The notes under the pieces were generated by a model. It ran no database searches, was not told the DNA's origin, and worked only from the letters and a program-made list of their open reading frames with translations. This document shows positions 34,992 through 43,390 of a DNA stretch of 64,000 nucleotides, in pieces. Made by a program: the position numbers and the translations under genes. Within the stretch, counting starts at the first letter, position 1. Every line of letters begins with the position of its first letter. Origin of the DNA: Acidimicrobiales bacterium (GTDB lineage: Bacteria > Actinomycetota > Acidimicrobiia > Acidimicrobiales > Poriferisodalaceae). Location of the stretch: the NCBI GenBank assembly GCA_009843525.1, contig VYDH01000033.1:62001-126000 (forward strand), in the 5' to 3' direction.

Positions 34992-35384
34992 CTAGGACAG
35001 TTCGACGCTGGCGCCGACTGCCTCGAGGGCTTCCTTGGCCTTGTCGGCGTCGGCCTTCGGCACGCCTTCGAGCACAGGCTTCGGGGCAGCCTCCACCAGA
35101 TCCTTGGCCTCCTTGAGTCCCAAGCTGGTGAGCGAGCGCACCTCCTTGATGACCTGTACCTTCTTGTCGCCGATCGCGGTCAGCGTGACGGTGACCTCAT
35201 CGGCAGCCTCCTCGGCGGCCTCGCCGTCGGTGTCACCGCCAGCAGCAGCGGCAGCCACCATCATCGGGGCGGCGGCAGCAGCGGTGACGTCGAAGCGCTC
35301 TTCGAACGCCTTCTTCAGCTCGACCAGCTCGAGCACCGTCATGTTGCCGATGGCGTCGAGGATCTCTTCGGTGGACGTGCTCAT
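34992..35384 (-). CDS. rplL: 50S ribosomal protein L7/L12
   Basis: The stalk protein that recruits GTPase factors. It has 130 residues: N-terminal dimerisation helices ([24 protein letters not shown]), an Ala-rich hinge (~residues 35-55) with a short acidic insert, and the globular C-terminal domain ([26 protein letters not shown]). The ATG overlaps the rplJ stop as ATGA, coupling the two stalk proteins. Confidence 0.98.
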   Translation of the reverse strand: MSTSTEEILDAIGNMTVLELVELKKAFEERFDVTAAAAAPMMVAAAAAGGDTDGEAAEEAADEVTVTLTAIGDKKVQVIKEVRSLTSLGLKEAKDLVEAAPKPVLEGVPKADADKAKEALEAVGASVELS

Positions 35385-36115
35385 TGGTTGTTCTCCATAT
35401 CAATTTGGGCTGGATCAGTTTGGACTGGATCAATTTGGGCTGGGTCTGATGTATCGCTGTCGGGGTCGTCTGATGCGGCACCTTCAGGCTCAGGAGCGGC
35501 ATCGTCCGCGGCCGCGCTGGCATCGGCTTGGTCGGCTCGAGCCGCGGGCGCCTCGTCGGAAGCCGGACTGTCCGGCGTCTTGTCGATCAGCGCTTGGACG
35601 AGGCCCGACACTTCACTGATCAGGTTGTTCATCATCGAGGCCAGCGCGATGAGCGGCGCGGAGAACGCGCCGAGCATCTGCGCCATCAGCTCATCGCGCG
35701 ACGGCAGGTCAGCCAAGTCACGCACCTGAGCGTCGCTGAGCAGCGTGCCCGCCAGCACGCCGCCCTTGATGATCAGCGCATCGTGCTCCGCAGCGAACGT
35801 GCGCAGGGCCTGAGCGGCGGCCGAGGGATCTTTGCCGCAGAAAGCGAGCGCCGTCGGACCTAGAAGCAGGTCGAGCGTTCCGGCCGGCGCATCAGCCGAC
35901 AGCGCCCGGCGGACCAGGGTGTTCTTGTAGATCTTGTAGCGGCAGTCGGCATCGATGAGGCGGCCTCGCAGGTCTGCCATCTCTGCCACGTCCAAGCCCC
36001 GGTACTCGGTGAACAGCACTGCCTCGGCATCGTTGAACCGCTGGCGGACCTCGTCCACTACGGCCACCTTGTCGGCCCGTGGCGCGCGCCCCTCAGCCGT
36101 CGTTGCTGTCGCCAT
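35381..36115 (-). CDS. rplJ: 50S ribosomal protein L10 with acidic tail
   Basis: The stalk base that binds L7/L12 dimers. The core is residues 1-175 ([36 protein letters not shown] ... [13 protein letters not shown]). The total of 244 residues is about 70 more than usual. The extra is an Ala/Asp/Glu/Pro-rich tail ending in a five-residue repeat ([15 protein letters not shown]) encoded by a 15-base tandem repeat. AGGAGGT precedes the ATG. Confidence 0.95.
   Translation of the reverse strand: MATATTAEGRAPRADKVAVVDEVRQRFNDAEAVLFTEYRGLDVAEMADLRGRLIDADCRYKIYKNTLVRRALSADAPAGTLDLLLGPTALAFCGKDPSAAAQALRTFAAEHDALIIKGGVLAGTLLSDAQVRDLADLPSRDELMAQMLGAFSAPLIALASMMNNLISEVSGLVQALIDKTPDSPASDEAPAARADQADASAAADDAAPEPEGAASDDPDSDTSDPAQIDPVQTDPAQIDMENNQ
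35400..35444 (-). repeat. 15-base triplicate at the 3' end of rplJ
   Basis: Three consecutive 15-base units on the plus strand, TCAATTTGGGCTGGA, TCAGTTTGGACTGGA and TCAATTTGGGCTGGG. They are in frame and encode the [15 protein letters not shown] repeat at the L10 C-terminus, just before the overlap with rplL. The unit has far more A and T than the surrounding sequence. Confidence 0.75.
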
Positions 36116-36370
36116 GGTGGGGACCTCCTGTGCTGCGGGGTGTGCGGTGATCGGGCGGTTGGATCGCTCCCGGTCCCAGAACGGGCACCGGTCCGCAGAC
36201 CAGACAGAACCGCCTCCCGACGCAGACGCGCACAGGAAAACCGTCCGCCTCATCAGGCTCGACCCGTGCTGCTCACCCGATACGGGCGAGCCCCTGAACA
36301 TGGTTCAGACGGGGCCGATTTCAGGCCGGAGCCACCGGAGTTCTACGGCGAGCAAGTTGTGGAGTGCCGA
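36116..36370 (-). ncRNA. possible L10 leader RNA
   Basis: A roughly 250-base 5' leader between the candidate rplJ promoter and the rplJ ATG. It contains a CTCGCCCG/CGGGTGAG stem with a TAT loop (36272-36290) and a TGAAC-CAT-GTTCA palindrome next to it. Bacterial rplJL messages often carry an L10-binding leader with this layout. I cannot confirm the kink-turn by eye, so this is a positional and structural inference. Confidence 0.4.
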
Positions 36371-36398
36371 ACGCTACCGGTCGCGCCCGGCGATTCAA
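36371..36398 (-). promoter_or_regulatory. candidate rplJ-rplL promoter
   Basis: TTGAAT at 36398-36393, a 16-base spacer, and TAGCGT at 36376-36371 on the minus strand, 15 bases after the rplA stop. The -10 box is identical to that of the rpoB promoter. Confidence 0.6.
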
Positions 36399-36412
36399 CT
36401 GCCGGCTCAGCC

Positions 36413-37099
36413 TCAGTTGTATGTAGTGGGGTCGATGCGGACGCCTGGGCCCATGGTCGACGACACCACCATCTTGCGCACGTAGCGACCCTTGGCACCA
36501 GCTGGCTTCGCCCGTGCGAGTTCATCCATGACTGCCGCCAGATTGGCGTTCAGGTCCTCAGGGGCGAAGCTCACCTTGCCGATCGCCAGATGCACGTTGC
36601 CGTACCGGTCCGTGCGGTACTCGACTTTGCCGCCCTTGAACTCGCCCACAGCCTTGCCTACATCGGGCGTCACCGTTCCGGACTTCGGATTCGGCATGAG
36701 GCCACGGGGGCCAAGCACCTTGCCCAGACGGCCCACTACGCCCATCATGTCCGGCGTCGCGATCGCCACGTCGAAATCGGTGTATCCAGCTTCGACACGC
36801 TCGGCCAGATCGGCGCCGCCCACGACATCGGCCCCCGCTTCGGATGCTTCGGCCGCTGCGTCACCCTGCGCGAATACCGCAACGCGCACATCACCGCCGG
36901 TGCCCGACGGCAGTGCGACGGTGCCACGCACCATCTGGTCGGCCTTACGTGGGTCGACGCCGAGCCGCACCGACAGATCGACCGATTCGTCGAACTTGGC
37001 CGGTGCCAGCGTCCGCACCATGTCGATGGCCTGGGCAGGCTCGTGCATCATCTGCCGGTCGTACCGTCGGGTCGCCTCGGCGTACTTCTTCCCTGACAT
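36413..37099 (-). CDS. rplA: 50S ribosomal protein L1
   Basis: The L1 stalk protein acting on E-site tRNA. It has 228 residues with the L1 signature ([22 protein letters not shown]) near residue 120 and the conserved [28 protein letters not shown] lies upstream of the ATG. It is 12 bases after rplK, the standard pair. Confidence 0.98.
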   Translation of the reverse strand: MSGKKYAEATRRYDRQMMHEPAQAIDMVRTLAPAKFDESVDLSVRLGVDPRKADQMVRGTVALPSGTGGDVRVAVFAQGDAAAEASEAGADVVGGADLAERVEAGYTDFDVAIATPDMMGVVGRLGKVLGPRGLMPNPKSGTVTPDVGKAVGEFKGGKVEYRTDRYGNVHLAIGKVSFAPEDLNANLAAVMDELARAKPAGAKGRYVRKMVVSSTMGPGVRIDPTTYN

Positions 37100-37111
37100 C
37101 TCGTGTTCTCC

Positions 37112-37567
37112 TCAGCCGGCGACTTCGATGCCCATCGAGCGCGCGGTGCCGATCACCTGCAGCTTGGCGTTCTCAAGATCGCGTGCGTTGAGATCGGGCA
37201 TCTTCGTCGCGGCGATCTCGGCCACCTGGGCCTGGGTGACATGCGCCACGGTCTCGCGGCCGGGATTGTCGGCCGCCTTCTCCAGCCCCGCCGCCTGGCG
37301 CAGCAGCACCGACGTCGGCGGCGTCTTCGTGATGAACGTGAACGACCGGTCTTCGAAGATCGTGATCTCTGCGGGCACGATCGTGCCGCGCTGGCTCTCG
37401 GTCTTGGCGTTGTACTCCTTGCAGAAGTCCATGATCGCGACGCCGTGCGGGCCGAGCGCCGTGCCCACCGGGGGCGCGGGCGATGCCTGCCCGGCCGGGA
37501 TCTGAATCTTCACCACCGCGCTCACCCGCTTGCGGCCCGCAGCGGGTCGTGCCGGGTTGTCTGCCAT
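37112..37567 (-). CDS. rplK: 50S ribosomal protein L11
   Basis: It forms the GTPase-associated centre and the thiostrepton site with 23S rRNA. It has 151 residues. The core starts [22 protein letters not shown] with [12 protein letters not shown] and a C-terminal [32 protein letters not shown]. The proline pair of the N-terminal domain is intact. AAGGAG lies 6 bases before the ATG. Confidence 0.98.
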   Translation of the reverse strand: MADNPARPAAGRKRVSAVVKIQIPAGQASPAPPVGTALGPHGVAIMDFCKEYNAKTESQRGTIVPAEITIFEDRSFTFITKTPPTSVLLRQAAGLEKAADNPGRETVAHVTQAQVAEIAATKMPDLNARDLENAKLQVIGTARSMGIEVAG

Positions 37568-37581
37568 CTGGTGCTCCTTGA

Positions 37582-37645
37582 GTCTGTGCTGCTTGGCCCT
37601 CGCAGGGGCTCGGGTCTGTGCTGAGTCGCCCTCGCAGGGGCTCAG
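37582..37645 (-). repeat. 32-base tandem repeat with hairpins between nusG and rplK
   Basis: Two consecutive 32-base units (37582-37613 and 37614-37645) match at 28 positions. Each includes GCCCTCGCAGGGGC (plus strand), which can fold as a four-pair GCCC/GGGC stem. The second unit overlaps the nusG stop codon, so the repeat again involves a gene end. The role may be spacer structure or simple duplication. Confidence 0.7.
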
Positions 37646-38412
37646 ATCTTTGCGACTTGGACGAAGTCGAGCTCGACGGGGGTCTCGCGGCCGAAGATGT
37701 TCACCAGCACCTTGACCTTCAGCTGCTCCTCGTTGATCTCGATGACCTGACCCTGGAAGTCGGAGAACGGGCCCTCCTTGATGCGCACGCCCTCGTCGAT
37801 CTCGAAGATCATCGACGGCTTGGTGCGGCGCGGCATCTCGGGTCCGTCGTCGGGCTCGGCCAGGAACGCCTCCACCTCCCTGCGGCGCAGGGGTGACGGC
37901 TTGCCGCCCGGACCCGCGTAGCCGGTGACCCCCGGCGTGCTGCGGATCATGTGGTGGGCCTCGTCGCTGGGACGGCAACGGATCAGCAGGTAGCCGGGAA
38001 AGACCTTCTTCTTGGCGACAACCTTGCGGCCACCCTTGAACTCGATCACGTCCTCCATGGGGATGGCGACTTCGAGAATCCGGTCCTCCATGTCGAACGT
38101 GCCGATCCGGGCTTCGAGGTTCTGCTTCACCTTCTTCTCGTAACCCGACTGTGTGTGCACGACAAACCAGCGACCCGGCCGGTCGTACGGCGAGACCCGC
38201 TTGGTCTCCGGCTCGTCAACGGCGAGCAGTTCGTCCTCAGTGAGCACGTCGACGGCGCCGGCCTCATCGGCAGCACCTGCCCCCTCAGTCGCCTCGGCTG
38301 GCTCGGCGCCCGGACCCATCAGGGTGGTCGCCGTCTGGGTGCTCAGCAACCGGCGTGCGGTCGCCATCGGGTCGGTTTCGGGCTCTGCGGGGGTGTCGGT
38401 CAGGTCGCTCAT
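37642..38412 (-). CDS. nusG: transcription elongation/antitermination factor NusG
   Basis: NusG links RNA polymerase to Rho and the ribosome. The NGN domain ([21 protein letters not shown] ... [11 protein letters not shown]) lies at about residues 80-190 and the KOW domain ([19 protein letters not shown]) at about 205-256. It is 256 residues because of an 80-residue Ala/Glu/Asp-rich N-terminal extension, common in actinobacterial NusG. It follows secE by 21 bases. Confidence 0.97.
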   Translation of the reverse strand: MSDLTDTPAEPETDPMATARRLLSTQTATTLMGPGAEPAEATEGAGAADEAGAVDVLTEDELLAVDEPETKRVSPYDRPGRWFVVHTQSGYEKKVKQNLEARIGTFDMEDRILEVAIPMEDVIEFKGGRKVVAKKKVFPGYLLIRCRPSDEAHHMIRSTPGVTGYAGPGGKPSPLRRREVEAFLAEPDDGPEMPRRTKPSMIFEIDEGVRIKEGPFSDFQGQVIEINEEQLKVKVLVNIFGRETPVELDFVQVAKI

Positions 38413-38433
38413 GTTCGTCAGCTCAGATGCTTG

Positions 38434-38742
38434 TCAGTTCACGTCGAAGAGGCGAAGGACGCCTTCACCCAGAATCCAGTCGAATCCGGCGATCATCGCC
38501 GTCAGTATCACGATGGTGATGAACACGACGACCGAGTAGTTGACGATCTCGGCGCGGGTCGGCCAGATCACCTTCTTCAGCTCGGAGCGGACCTCGCCCA
38601 CGAACTGCGCTGGTCCGGCTCGCTCGGTGGTCGGTGATGCCGGAGCTGCCTGACGCCGCTCGCGCCTTCCGGCAGGCGCGCCGTCAGCCCCCATCTCGCC
38701 CTGACGCTGCAGGTGACGGCGTGTGCGTCGGTTCATGGCCAT
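38434..38742 (-). CDS. secE: preprotein translocase subunit SecE
   Basis: The 102-residue single-span form: a polar N-terminal region with basic clusters, the conserved amphipathic motif ELKKVIWPTRAEIVNYS (~54-70) and one membrane segment (VVVFITIVILTAMIAGF). It is the essential SecY clamp. It lies between tRNA-Trp and nusG, the usual setting, although rpmG is absent from this spot. Confidence 0.97.
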   Translation of the reverse strand: MAMNRRTRRHLQRQGEMGADGAPAGRRERRQAAPASPTTERAGPAQFVGEVRSELKKVIWPTRAEIVNYSVVVFITIVILTAMIAGFDWILGEGVLRLFDVN

Positions 38743-38837
38743 CGGAACTGTCTCCGGCCTCGATTTCTCAGGGACTTGCTGTCGGGGGCTTGGGCATGGT
38801 CAGTCCGCCGGGCTGACGGTCCAAACCGGCGGAATCG

Positions 38838-38911
38838 CAGGGCAGGAGGGACTCGAACCCGCAACCGCCGGTTTTGGAGACCGGTGCTCTACCAAATTGA
38901 GCTACTGCCCT
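38838..38911 (-). tRNA. tRNA-Trp (CCA)
   Basis: A cloverleaf on the minus strand: acceptor AGGGCAG/CTGCCCT with G discriminator, D arm GCTC...GAGC, anticodon loop CTCCAAA (anticodon CCA) and T loop TTCGAGT. The 3' CCA is not encoded. It lies just upstream of secE, probably cotranscribed. Confidence 0.95.
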
Positions 38912-39035
38912 CAGCGTCGGCGCATCGCGTGCGATACGCGGGTGACACTCAGTGCGGGCCTTCTTGGCGAATGTCCGCCGCAACAGGCTACCGGCAGCGA
39001 TCTGGGTCGCGTCCAGAGGTGTCTTGTGAGGAGTC

Positions 39036-39112
39036 TGGTAGCGGGACTGGGACTCGAACCCAGGACCTCACGATTATGAGCCGTGCGCTCTGACCAACTG
39101 AGCTATCCCGCC
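39036..39112 (-). tRNA. tRNA-Met (CAT), elongator type
   Basis: A cloverleaf on the minus strand with acceptor GGCGGGA/TCCCGCT, anticodon loop CTCATAA and an encoded CCA. The anticodon stem CACGG/TCGTG lacks the three G-C pairs of initiator tRNA and the acceptor lacks the unpaired first base, so it is elongator Met. A lysidine tRNA-Ile2 cannot be excluded, because it also has CAT. Confidence 0.9.
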
Positions 39113-39135
39113 TTGCGGGCCGCAGGGTAGCGGCG

Positions 39136-39208
39136 AGCCCCGTGCCGGAATCGAACCGGCGACACCAGCCTTACCATGGCTGTGCTCTGCCTACTGAGCT
39201 AACGGGGC
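39136..39208 (-). tRNA. tRNA-Thr (GGT)
   Basis: A 73-base cloverleaf on the minus strand: acceptor GCCCCGT/ACGGGGC, anticodon stem CAGCC/GGCTG around loop ATGGTAA (anticodon GGT) and T loop TTCGATT. No CCA is encoded. It heads the Thr-Met-Trp-secE-nusG series. Divergent transcription of the acetyltransferase gene starts about 85 bases away. Confidence 0.95.
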
Positions 39209-39280
39209 GACGCTCGTGCGCCATCGCCAGCGATGTGCGCCGAACATTGTGGGGTCCGGAGTGTATCTGCGACCCTTCGG

Positions 39281-39286
39281 TAGCTT
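39281..39286 (+). promoter_or_regulatory. candidate -10 box of a leaderless transcript
   Basis: TAGCTT ends 7 bases before the ATG of the acetyltransferase gene, so transcription would begin at or next to the start codon. No ribosome-binding site is visible there. This fits the leaderless mRNAs common in actinobacteria. No TTG -35 box is seen. Confidence 0.35.
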
Positions 39287-39293
39287 CGCTGCC

Positions 39294-39806
39294 ATGCGAA
39301 CCCGGCTGGCCACGATGGCCGATGCCGATGCGATCGCGGAGATCTACAACCGCGAGGTCACCGACGGCACGGCGACGTTCGACATGGTGCCGCGCACGCC
39401 GACAGAACAGGCCGCCTGGATGGGCGACCACTCGGGCGCCTACCCGTGCATCGTGGCGGTGCCAGACAACGCTGATGCCGAGGTCAGCGGCACGGTGCTG
39501 GGCTGGGCCTGCCTGTCGCCCTACCGCACCCGGCCGGCGTACTCGACCAGCGTCGAGGATTCCATCTACGTGCACCGCGACCACCAGGGACGCGGCGTGG
39601 GCAGCCTGCTGCTCGGCGACTTGGTGGCGCTGGCCGATGAGCACGGCTTTCACGCTGTATTCGCCCGGATCGCCGACGCCGGTGCTGCGTCGGTAGCGCT
39701 GCACGCCAAGCACGGTTTCGAGCTCGTCGGTGTGGAACGGGAGGTGGGACGCAAGTTCGGGCGCTGGCTCGACGTGACGCTTATGCAGCGCCTGCGCCCC
39801 GCCTGA
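39294..39806 (+). CDS. GNAT-family N-acetyltransferase (phosphinothricin acetyltransferase-like)
   Basis: 170 residues. The opening RLATMADADAIAEIYNREVTDGTATFD and the acetyl-CoA loop VHRDHQGRGVGSLLLGDLV (~93-111), then GAASVALHAKHGFELVG, match the PAT/Pat-like branch of GNATs. Members acetylate phosphinothricin, methionine sulfoximine or other amino-compounds; the true substrate is unknown. Probably leaderless. Confidence 0.85.
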   Translation: MRTRLATMADADAIAEIYNREVTDGTATFDMVPRTPTEQAAWMGDHSGAYPCIVAVPDNADAEVSGTVLGWACLSPYRTRPAYSTSVEDSIYVHRDHQGRGVGSLLLGDLVALADEHGFHAVFARIADAGAASVALHAKHGFELVGVEREVGRKFGRWLDVTLMQRLRPA

Positions 39807-39835
39807 ATCGCTCCGTCAGCGGTGCTGTTGGCGAG

Positions 39836-40750
39836 CTAGAAGTGCCAGGGGAACTGCTCGTATTCGGGGTCGCGCTTTTCCAGGAAGGCGTCACGGCCCT
39901 CCGCGGCCTCATCCGTGCCGTAGGCCAGACGGGTGGCCTCGCCGGCGAACACCTGCTGGCCCACCAGGCCGTCGTCGATCAGGTTGAACGCGAACTTGGC
40001 CATGCGCTGTGCCGTGGGTGAACGGGAGACGATTTCGGCCGCCCACTCCAGCGCCACCGACTCCAGCTTGATGTGAGGAACGACTGCGTTCACGTCACCC
40101 ATATCGAAGCGTTCCCAGGCGGTGTAGGTGCGGCCGAGGAAGAAGATCTCGCGGGCCTTCTTCTGGCCGATCTGGCGGGCGAGGTAGGCCGAGCCGAAAC
40201 CCCCGTCGAAGCTGGCCACGTTGGTGTCGGTCTGGCGGAAGCGGGCGTGCTCTTCGGAGGCGATGGTGAGATCGCACACGACATGGAGGCTGTGCCCGCC
40301 GCCGGCCGCCCAGCCGTTCGCCACGCAGATCACCACCTTGGGCATCATGCGGATGAGCCGCTGACACTCCAGGATGTGCAGGCGCCCGGTGCGGGCCGGG
40401 TCGATGTCGTCGGCGGTCTCGCCGTCGGCGTAGCGGTAGCCGTCCTTGCCGCGGATGCGCTGGTCGCCGCCCGAGCAGAACGCCCAGCCGCCGTCGGCTG
40501 GCGCGGGGCCGTTGCCGGTCAGCAGGATGCAGCCCACGTCAGGGGTCTGCCGGGCGTGGTCCAGCGCCCGGTACAGCTCGTCGACGGTGTGCGGGCGAAA
40601 GGCGTTGCGCACATCGGGCCGGTCGAAGGCAATGCGCACCGTGCCGTGCTCGTTGGCGCGGTGGTAGGTGATGTCGGTGAAATCGAACCCGTCGATGTCG
40701 CTCCAGCGCGACGGATCGAAGATGTCCGAGACGTGTGGCAAGAACGGCAT
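39836..40750 (-). CDS. menB: 1,4-dihydroxy-2-naphthoyl-CoA synthase
   Basis: The crotonase-fold enzyme closing the second ring in menaquinone synthesis. It has 304 residues. MenB-specific blocks are clear: FCSGGDQRIRGKDGY (~87-101), MMPKVVICVANGWAAGGGHSLHVVCDLT and SFDGGFGSAYLARQIGQKKAREIFFLGRTY, plus the C-terminal RDPEYEQFPWHF. AGGA is upstream of the ATG. No other men gene is adjacent. The pathway fits an actinobacterial respiratory chain. Confidence 0.95.
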   Translation of the reverse strand: MPFLPHVSDIFDPSRWSDIDGFDFTDITYHRANEHGTVRIAFDRPDVRNAFRPHTVDELYRALDHARQTPDVGCILLTGNGPAPADGGWAFCSGGDQRIRGKDGYRYADGETADDIDPARTGRLHILECQRLIRMMPKVVICVANGWAAGGGHSLHVVCDLTIASEEHARFRQTDTNVASFDGGFGSAYLARQIGQKKAREIFFLGRTYTAWERFDMGDVNAVVPHIKLESVALEWAAEIVSRSPTAQRMAKFAFNLIDDGLVGQQVFAGEATRLAYGTDEAAEGRDAFLEKRDPEYEQFPWHF

Positions 40751-40944
40751 GGGGAATCCTGGGCCGGCAGCGTGAGGACAGGTGGGGGCACGGTATTGGA
40801 TCGAGCCACGGTTCCGGCCGTTGCGCGGCCCGCGGCTGCGCCGGGCGCCAGCGGCCCGGCCCGGCTGCGGGGCTGCGTGCGAGACTGCGAGCCGATCATC
40901 GGGGGACTGTCCCCTGCCCGAGCGCTCACCGAAGGGACGGCGAT

Positions 40945-41823
40945 ATGAAATTCGGACTGAGGTACTGCAACACCGGCAAGTTCGCCATGGACACGGCCCT
41001 CGCGACCGAGCTGGTACAAGCCGGTGAGGCCGCCGGCTTCGAATCTGCGTGGACGGTGGAGCACACGGTCATCCCGTCGGGCTACCAGTCGCAGTACCCG
41101 TACAGCCCTGACGGCAAGATGGCCGGCGGCGTCGAAGACCTGCTGCTGCCCGACCCGCTCATGTGGATGGCCTACATGGCAGGAGTGACGTCCACCATCA
41201 ACTTCGGCACCGGCATCCTGATCGTGCCCCAGCACAGCCCGGTGGTGTGCGCCAAGCAGATCGCCACGCTCGACCACATGTCGGGCGGACGGGTGCTGCT
41301 GGGCATCGGGGTGGGTTGGATGCGCGAGGAGTTCGACGCCATCGGCGTCGGCGATCACTTCGACGACCGGGGGCGGCGCACCGACGAGTACGTGGCCGCC
41401 ATGCGCGAGCTGTGGTCGGCCGAGCGGCCGACCTTCCACGGCGAGTTCGTGAACTTCGACGCGGCGTACTGCCGGCCGCAGCCGGTGAACGGCTCGGTGC
41501 CGATCATCGTGGGCGGCGACTCGAAGGTGGCAGCGCGGCGGGCCGGGCGGCTCGGCGACGGCTACTTCCCCGCCCGGGGCGCGCCGTGGAACCTGATCGA
41601 CCTGGCCCGCCAGACGGCCGCTGAGCACGGCCGCGATCCCGATGCGCTGGAGATCACCGTGCAGCTGCCCGCCGACCTCGAAGAGATTCCAGAGCTGGCA
41701 CGCCGCGGCGTCAGCCGGATCGCGGTACCCGTGTCACCGATGGCCGGGCTGCAGACGGTCATCTCCACGCCCGACGACGCCAGCGCCTGGGCCGACACCA
41801 TCGAGCGCTTCGCCGACCTCTAG
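40945..41823 (+). CDS. LLM-class (F420-dependent type) oxidoreductase
   Basis: A 292-residue luciferase-like TIM barrel: MKFGLRYCNTGKF at the N-terminus, ESAWTVEHTVIPSGY near residue 34, LDHMSGGRVLLGIGVGWMREEFDAIG (~110-135) and VPIIVGGDSKVAARRAGRLGDGYFP. This subgroup generally uses coenzyme F420 in actinobacteria; the substrate is unknown. It is divergent from menB across a 194-base spacer and ends at a large stem-loop. Confidence 0.88.
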   Translation: MKFGLRYCNTGKFAMDTALATELVQAGEAAGFESAWTVEHTVIPSGYQSQYPYSPDGKMAGGVEDLLLPDPLMWMAYMAGVTSTINFGTGILIVPQHSPVVCAKQIATLDHMSGGRVLLGIGVGWMREEFDAIGVGDHFDDRGRRTDEYVAAMRELWSAERPTFHGEFVNFDAAYCRPQPVNGSVPIIVGGDSKVAARRAGRLGDGYFPARGAPWNLIDLARQTAAEHGRDPDALEITVQLPADLEEIPELARRGVSRIAVPVSPMAGLQTVISTPDDASAWADTIERFADL

Positions 41824-41896
41824 CCGCGACGAGCATGCGAAGATCGAACTAAATCGAGACTTATCGAAAGGGCCCGAGAACTACGGAGCGCAACGG

Positions 41897-41945
41897 CGGG
41901 ACGGACCCATTCCAACAACATGAGCCGTGCGCTGGGTCCGCCCCG
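41897..41945. terminator. stem-loop between convergent LLM oxidoreductase and rhodanese genes
   Basis: CGGGACGGACCCA (41897-41909) pairs with TGGGTCCGCCCCG (41933-41945): 13 positions with one G-U/mismatch and a 23-base loop. There is no T-tract in either direction, but its place in a convergent spacer suggests a bidirectional terminator. Confidence 0.5.
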
Positions 41946-41978
41946 CTCGTAGCAGCCAGCGTAGACGCGCCGGGCTTG

Positions 41979-43247
41979 CTAGCAGAAACGGAATTCCGCC
42001 AAGTCGTCGCGGGCGTATTGGTCGGGCAGTGCTACTTCCCAGACCAGGTAAGCCTCCATCGCAGCCTTGGCCACCGCGGCGTCGGTGGGGTCGTAGGGCA
42101 GCGGGGGCTGGCGTGAACGGATCGCGGAGGCAGTCTCGTCGCCGCTCTGAGTGACCAGCTCAGCGTCGCCGGTCCAGCCAGGCTCGAGCACCCACGCGTC
42201 CCAGCCCATCTGGATGAGCCACGACGCGGTCATGGTGGCGCCGATGCCGTCGCCGTCGGCGAGCACCACCCGCGCTCCGCGGGTCACGAGGTATTCGTCG
42301 GTGGCCTGCACGAGCTGACCACCGGGAGCGCCGACCGCACCCGCCAGCTGCCCAGAGGCGAACTCCTCGGGTGTGCGCACGTCCATGAAGTAGGTGGTTC
42401 GACTGCCGTCGGCCAGCCAGTCGTCGAGCGCGGCACGATCGACCGTGCGCACCCCGCAGCGCTGCGCCACCGTCTGGGCTGCCATCGCGGCTTCGGCGCG
42501 ACCGGTGTCACTGGGCTCAGGGGCCAGCTGGTCGCGGCCGTGTTCCAGTTTGAGCCCGGCCAGCTCCCAGCCCATCGTGCCGTCCTTCAGCGCGTACACG
42601 GCATTGGGCAGGCCCGCCGAGCGCAGCGACTGCGCGCCCAGGATGCTGCGGGTCCGGCCCGCGCAATTGACGACCACGGTCGTGCTGTCGTCGATCAGAT
42701 CATGCACCCGCCTCACCAGCTCTCCGCCAGGGCAGGATCGGCCGGTCGGGATGCTCATGCGATTGAACTCCCGGCGGGTGCGCGAGTCCAGCACCACCAG
42801 GTCCCGGCCGTCGGCCAGCCAGCGATCCAACTCGGCGGCGGTCACCTGCGGCGTGCCGAAGTGCTCCTCGACCAGCTCGCCGAACAGCTTCGACGGCACG
42901 TTGATGCCCGAGTACAGCTCGCCGCCCGCGGCCGCCCACGCGTCGATGCCGCCGTCTAGCACCGCCGTGTCGGCGTAGCCGAGCACCGTGAGCTCCAAGG
43001 CGACGGCAGCAGCCTCTCTTCCGCCGTCGTCACAGATCACCACCGACGTGCCCAGCCGTGGGATGCGCGCGGCCACTTCGAGGCCCACATGGCTGAGGGG
43101 CAGATTCGCTGCGTACAGCAAGTGGCGCTGGGTGAACTCGGTGGGCTCGCGGGCATCGATCAGCGCCAGCTCGGTGCCGTCGCCGCGCAGCAGCCCTCGA
43201 TGCCGCTCCATCAACTCGGTTGCCGTGATCGTGGGAACGTCAGCCAT
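41979..43247 (-). CDS. three-domain rhodanese-like sulfurtransferase
   Basis: About 422 residues containing three rhodanese modules. The first two keep the persulfide cysteine in a C-x4-R loop (CDDGGR near 72 and CAGRTR near 196). In the third the loop reads ADGDGIG near 325 with no cysteine, so that domain is probably structural. Rhodaneses move sulfane sulfur between thiosulfate, persulfides and acceptors. I chose the ATG one codon inside the first GTG because AGGGA is 6 bases from it. The upstream gene, on the same strand, is a thiol-dioxygenase-like cupin, suggesting a thiol or persulfide theme. Confidence 0.88.
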   Translation of the reverse strand: MADVPTITATELMERHRGLLRGDGTELALIDAREPTEFTQRHLLYAANLPLSHVGLEVAARIPRLGTSVVICDDGGREAAAVALELTVLGYADTAVLDGGIDAWAAAGGELYSGINVPSKLFGELVEEHFGTPQVTAAELDRWLADGRDLVVLDSRTRREFNRMSIPTGRSCPGGELVRRVHDLIDDSTTVVVNCAGRTRSILGAQSLRSAGLPNAVYALKDGTMGWELAGLKLEHGRDQLAPEPSDTGRAEAAMAAQTVAQRCGVRTVDRAALDDWLADGSRTTYFMDVRTPEEFASGQLAGAVGAPGGQLVQATDEYLVTRGARVVLADGDGIGATMTASWLIQMGWDAWVLEPGWTGDAELVTQSGDETASAIRSRQPPLPYDPTDAAVAKAAMEAYLVWEVALPDQYARDDLAEFRFC

Positions 43248-43390
43248 CACACGTCCCTCGACGCCGGGGCACGAGGATGCGTGGACTCGCGAACCTTCTC
43301 ACAGCGCCGCTCCTTGGCTCCCGCTCTTGTTCCCCATGCTGATGCGATTGGGATCACGGGCCGCTCGGCTCTAGCCGCACCGGTGACAGT

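Noticed and set aside
39036-39112. tRNA with CAT anticodon as the initiator tRNA
   Set aside because: The anticodon stem lacks three consecutive G-C pairs and the first acceptor position is a G-T pair rather than an unpaired base, so elongator Met is the better call.
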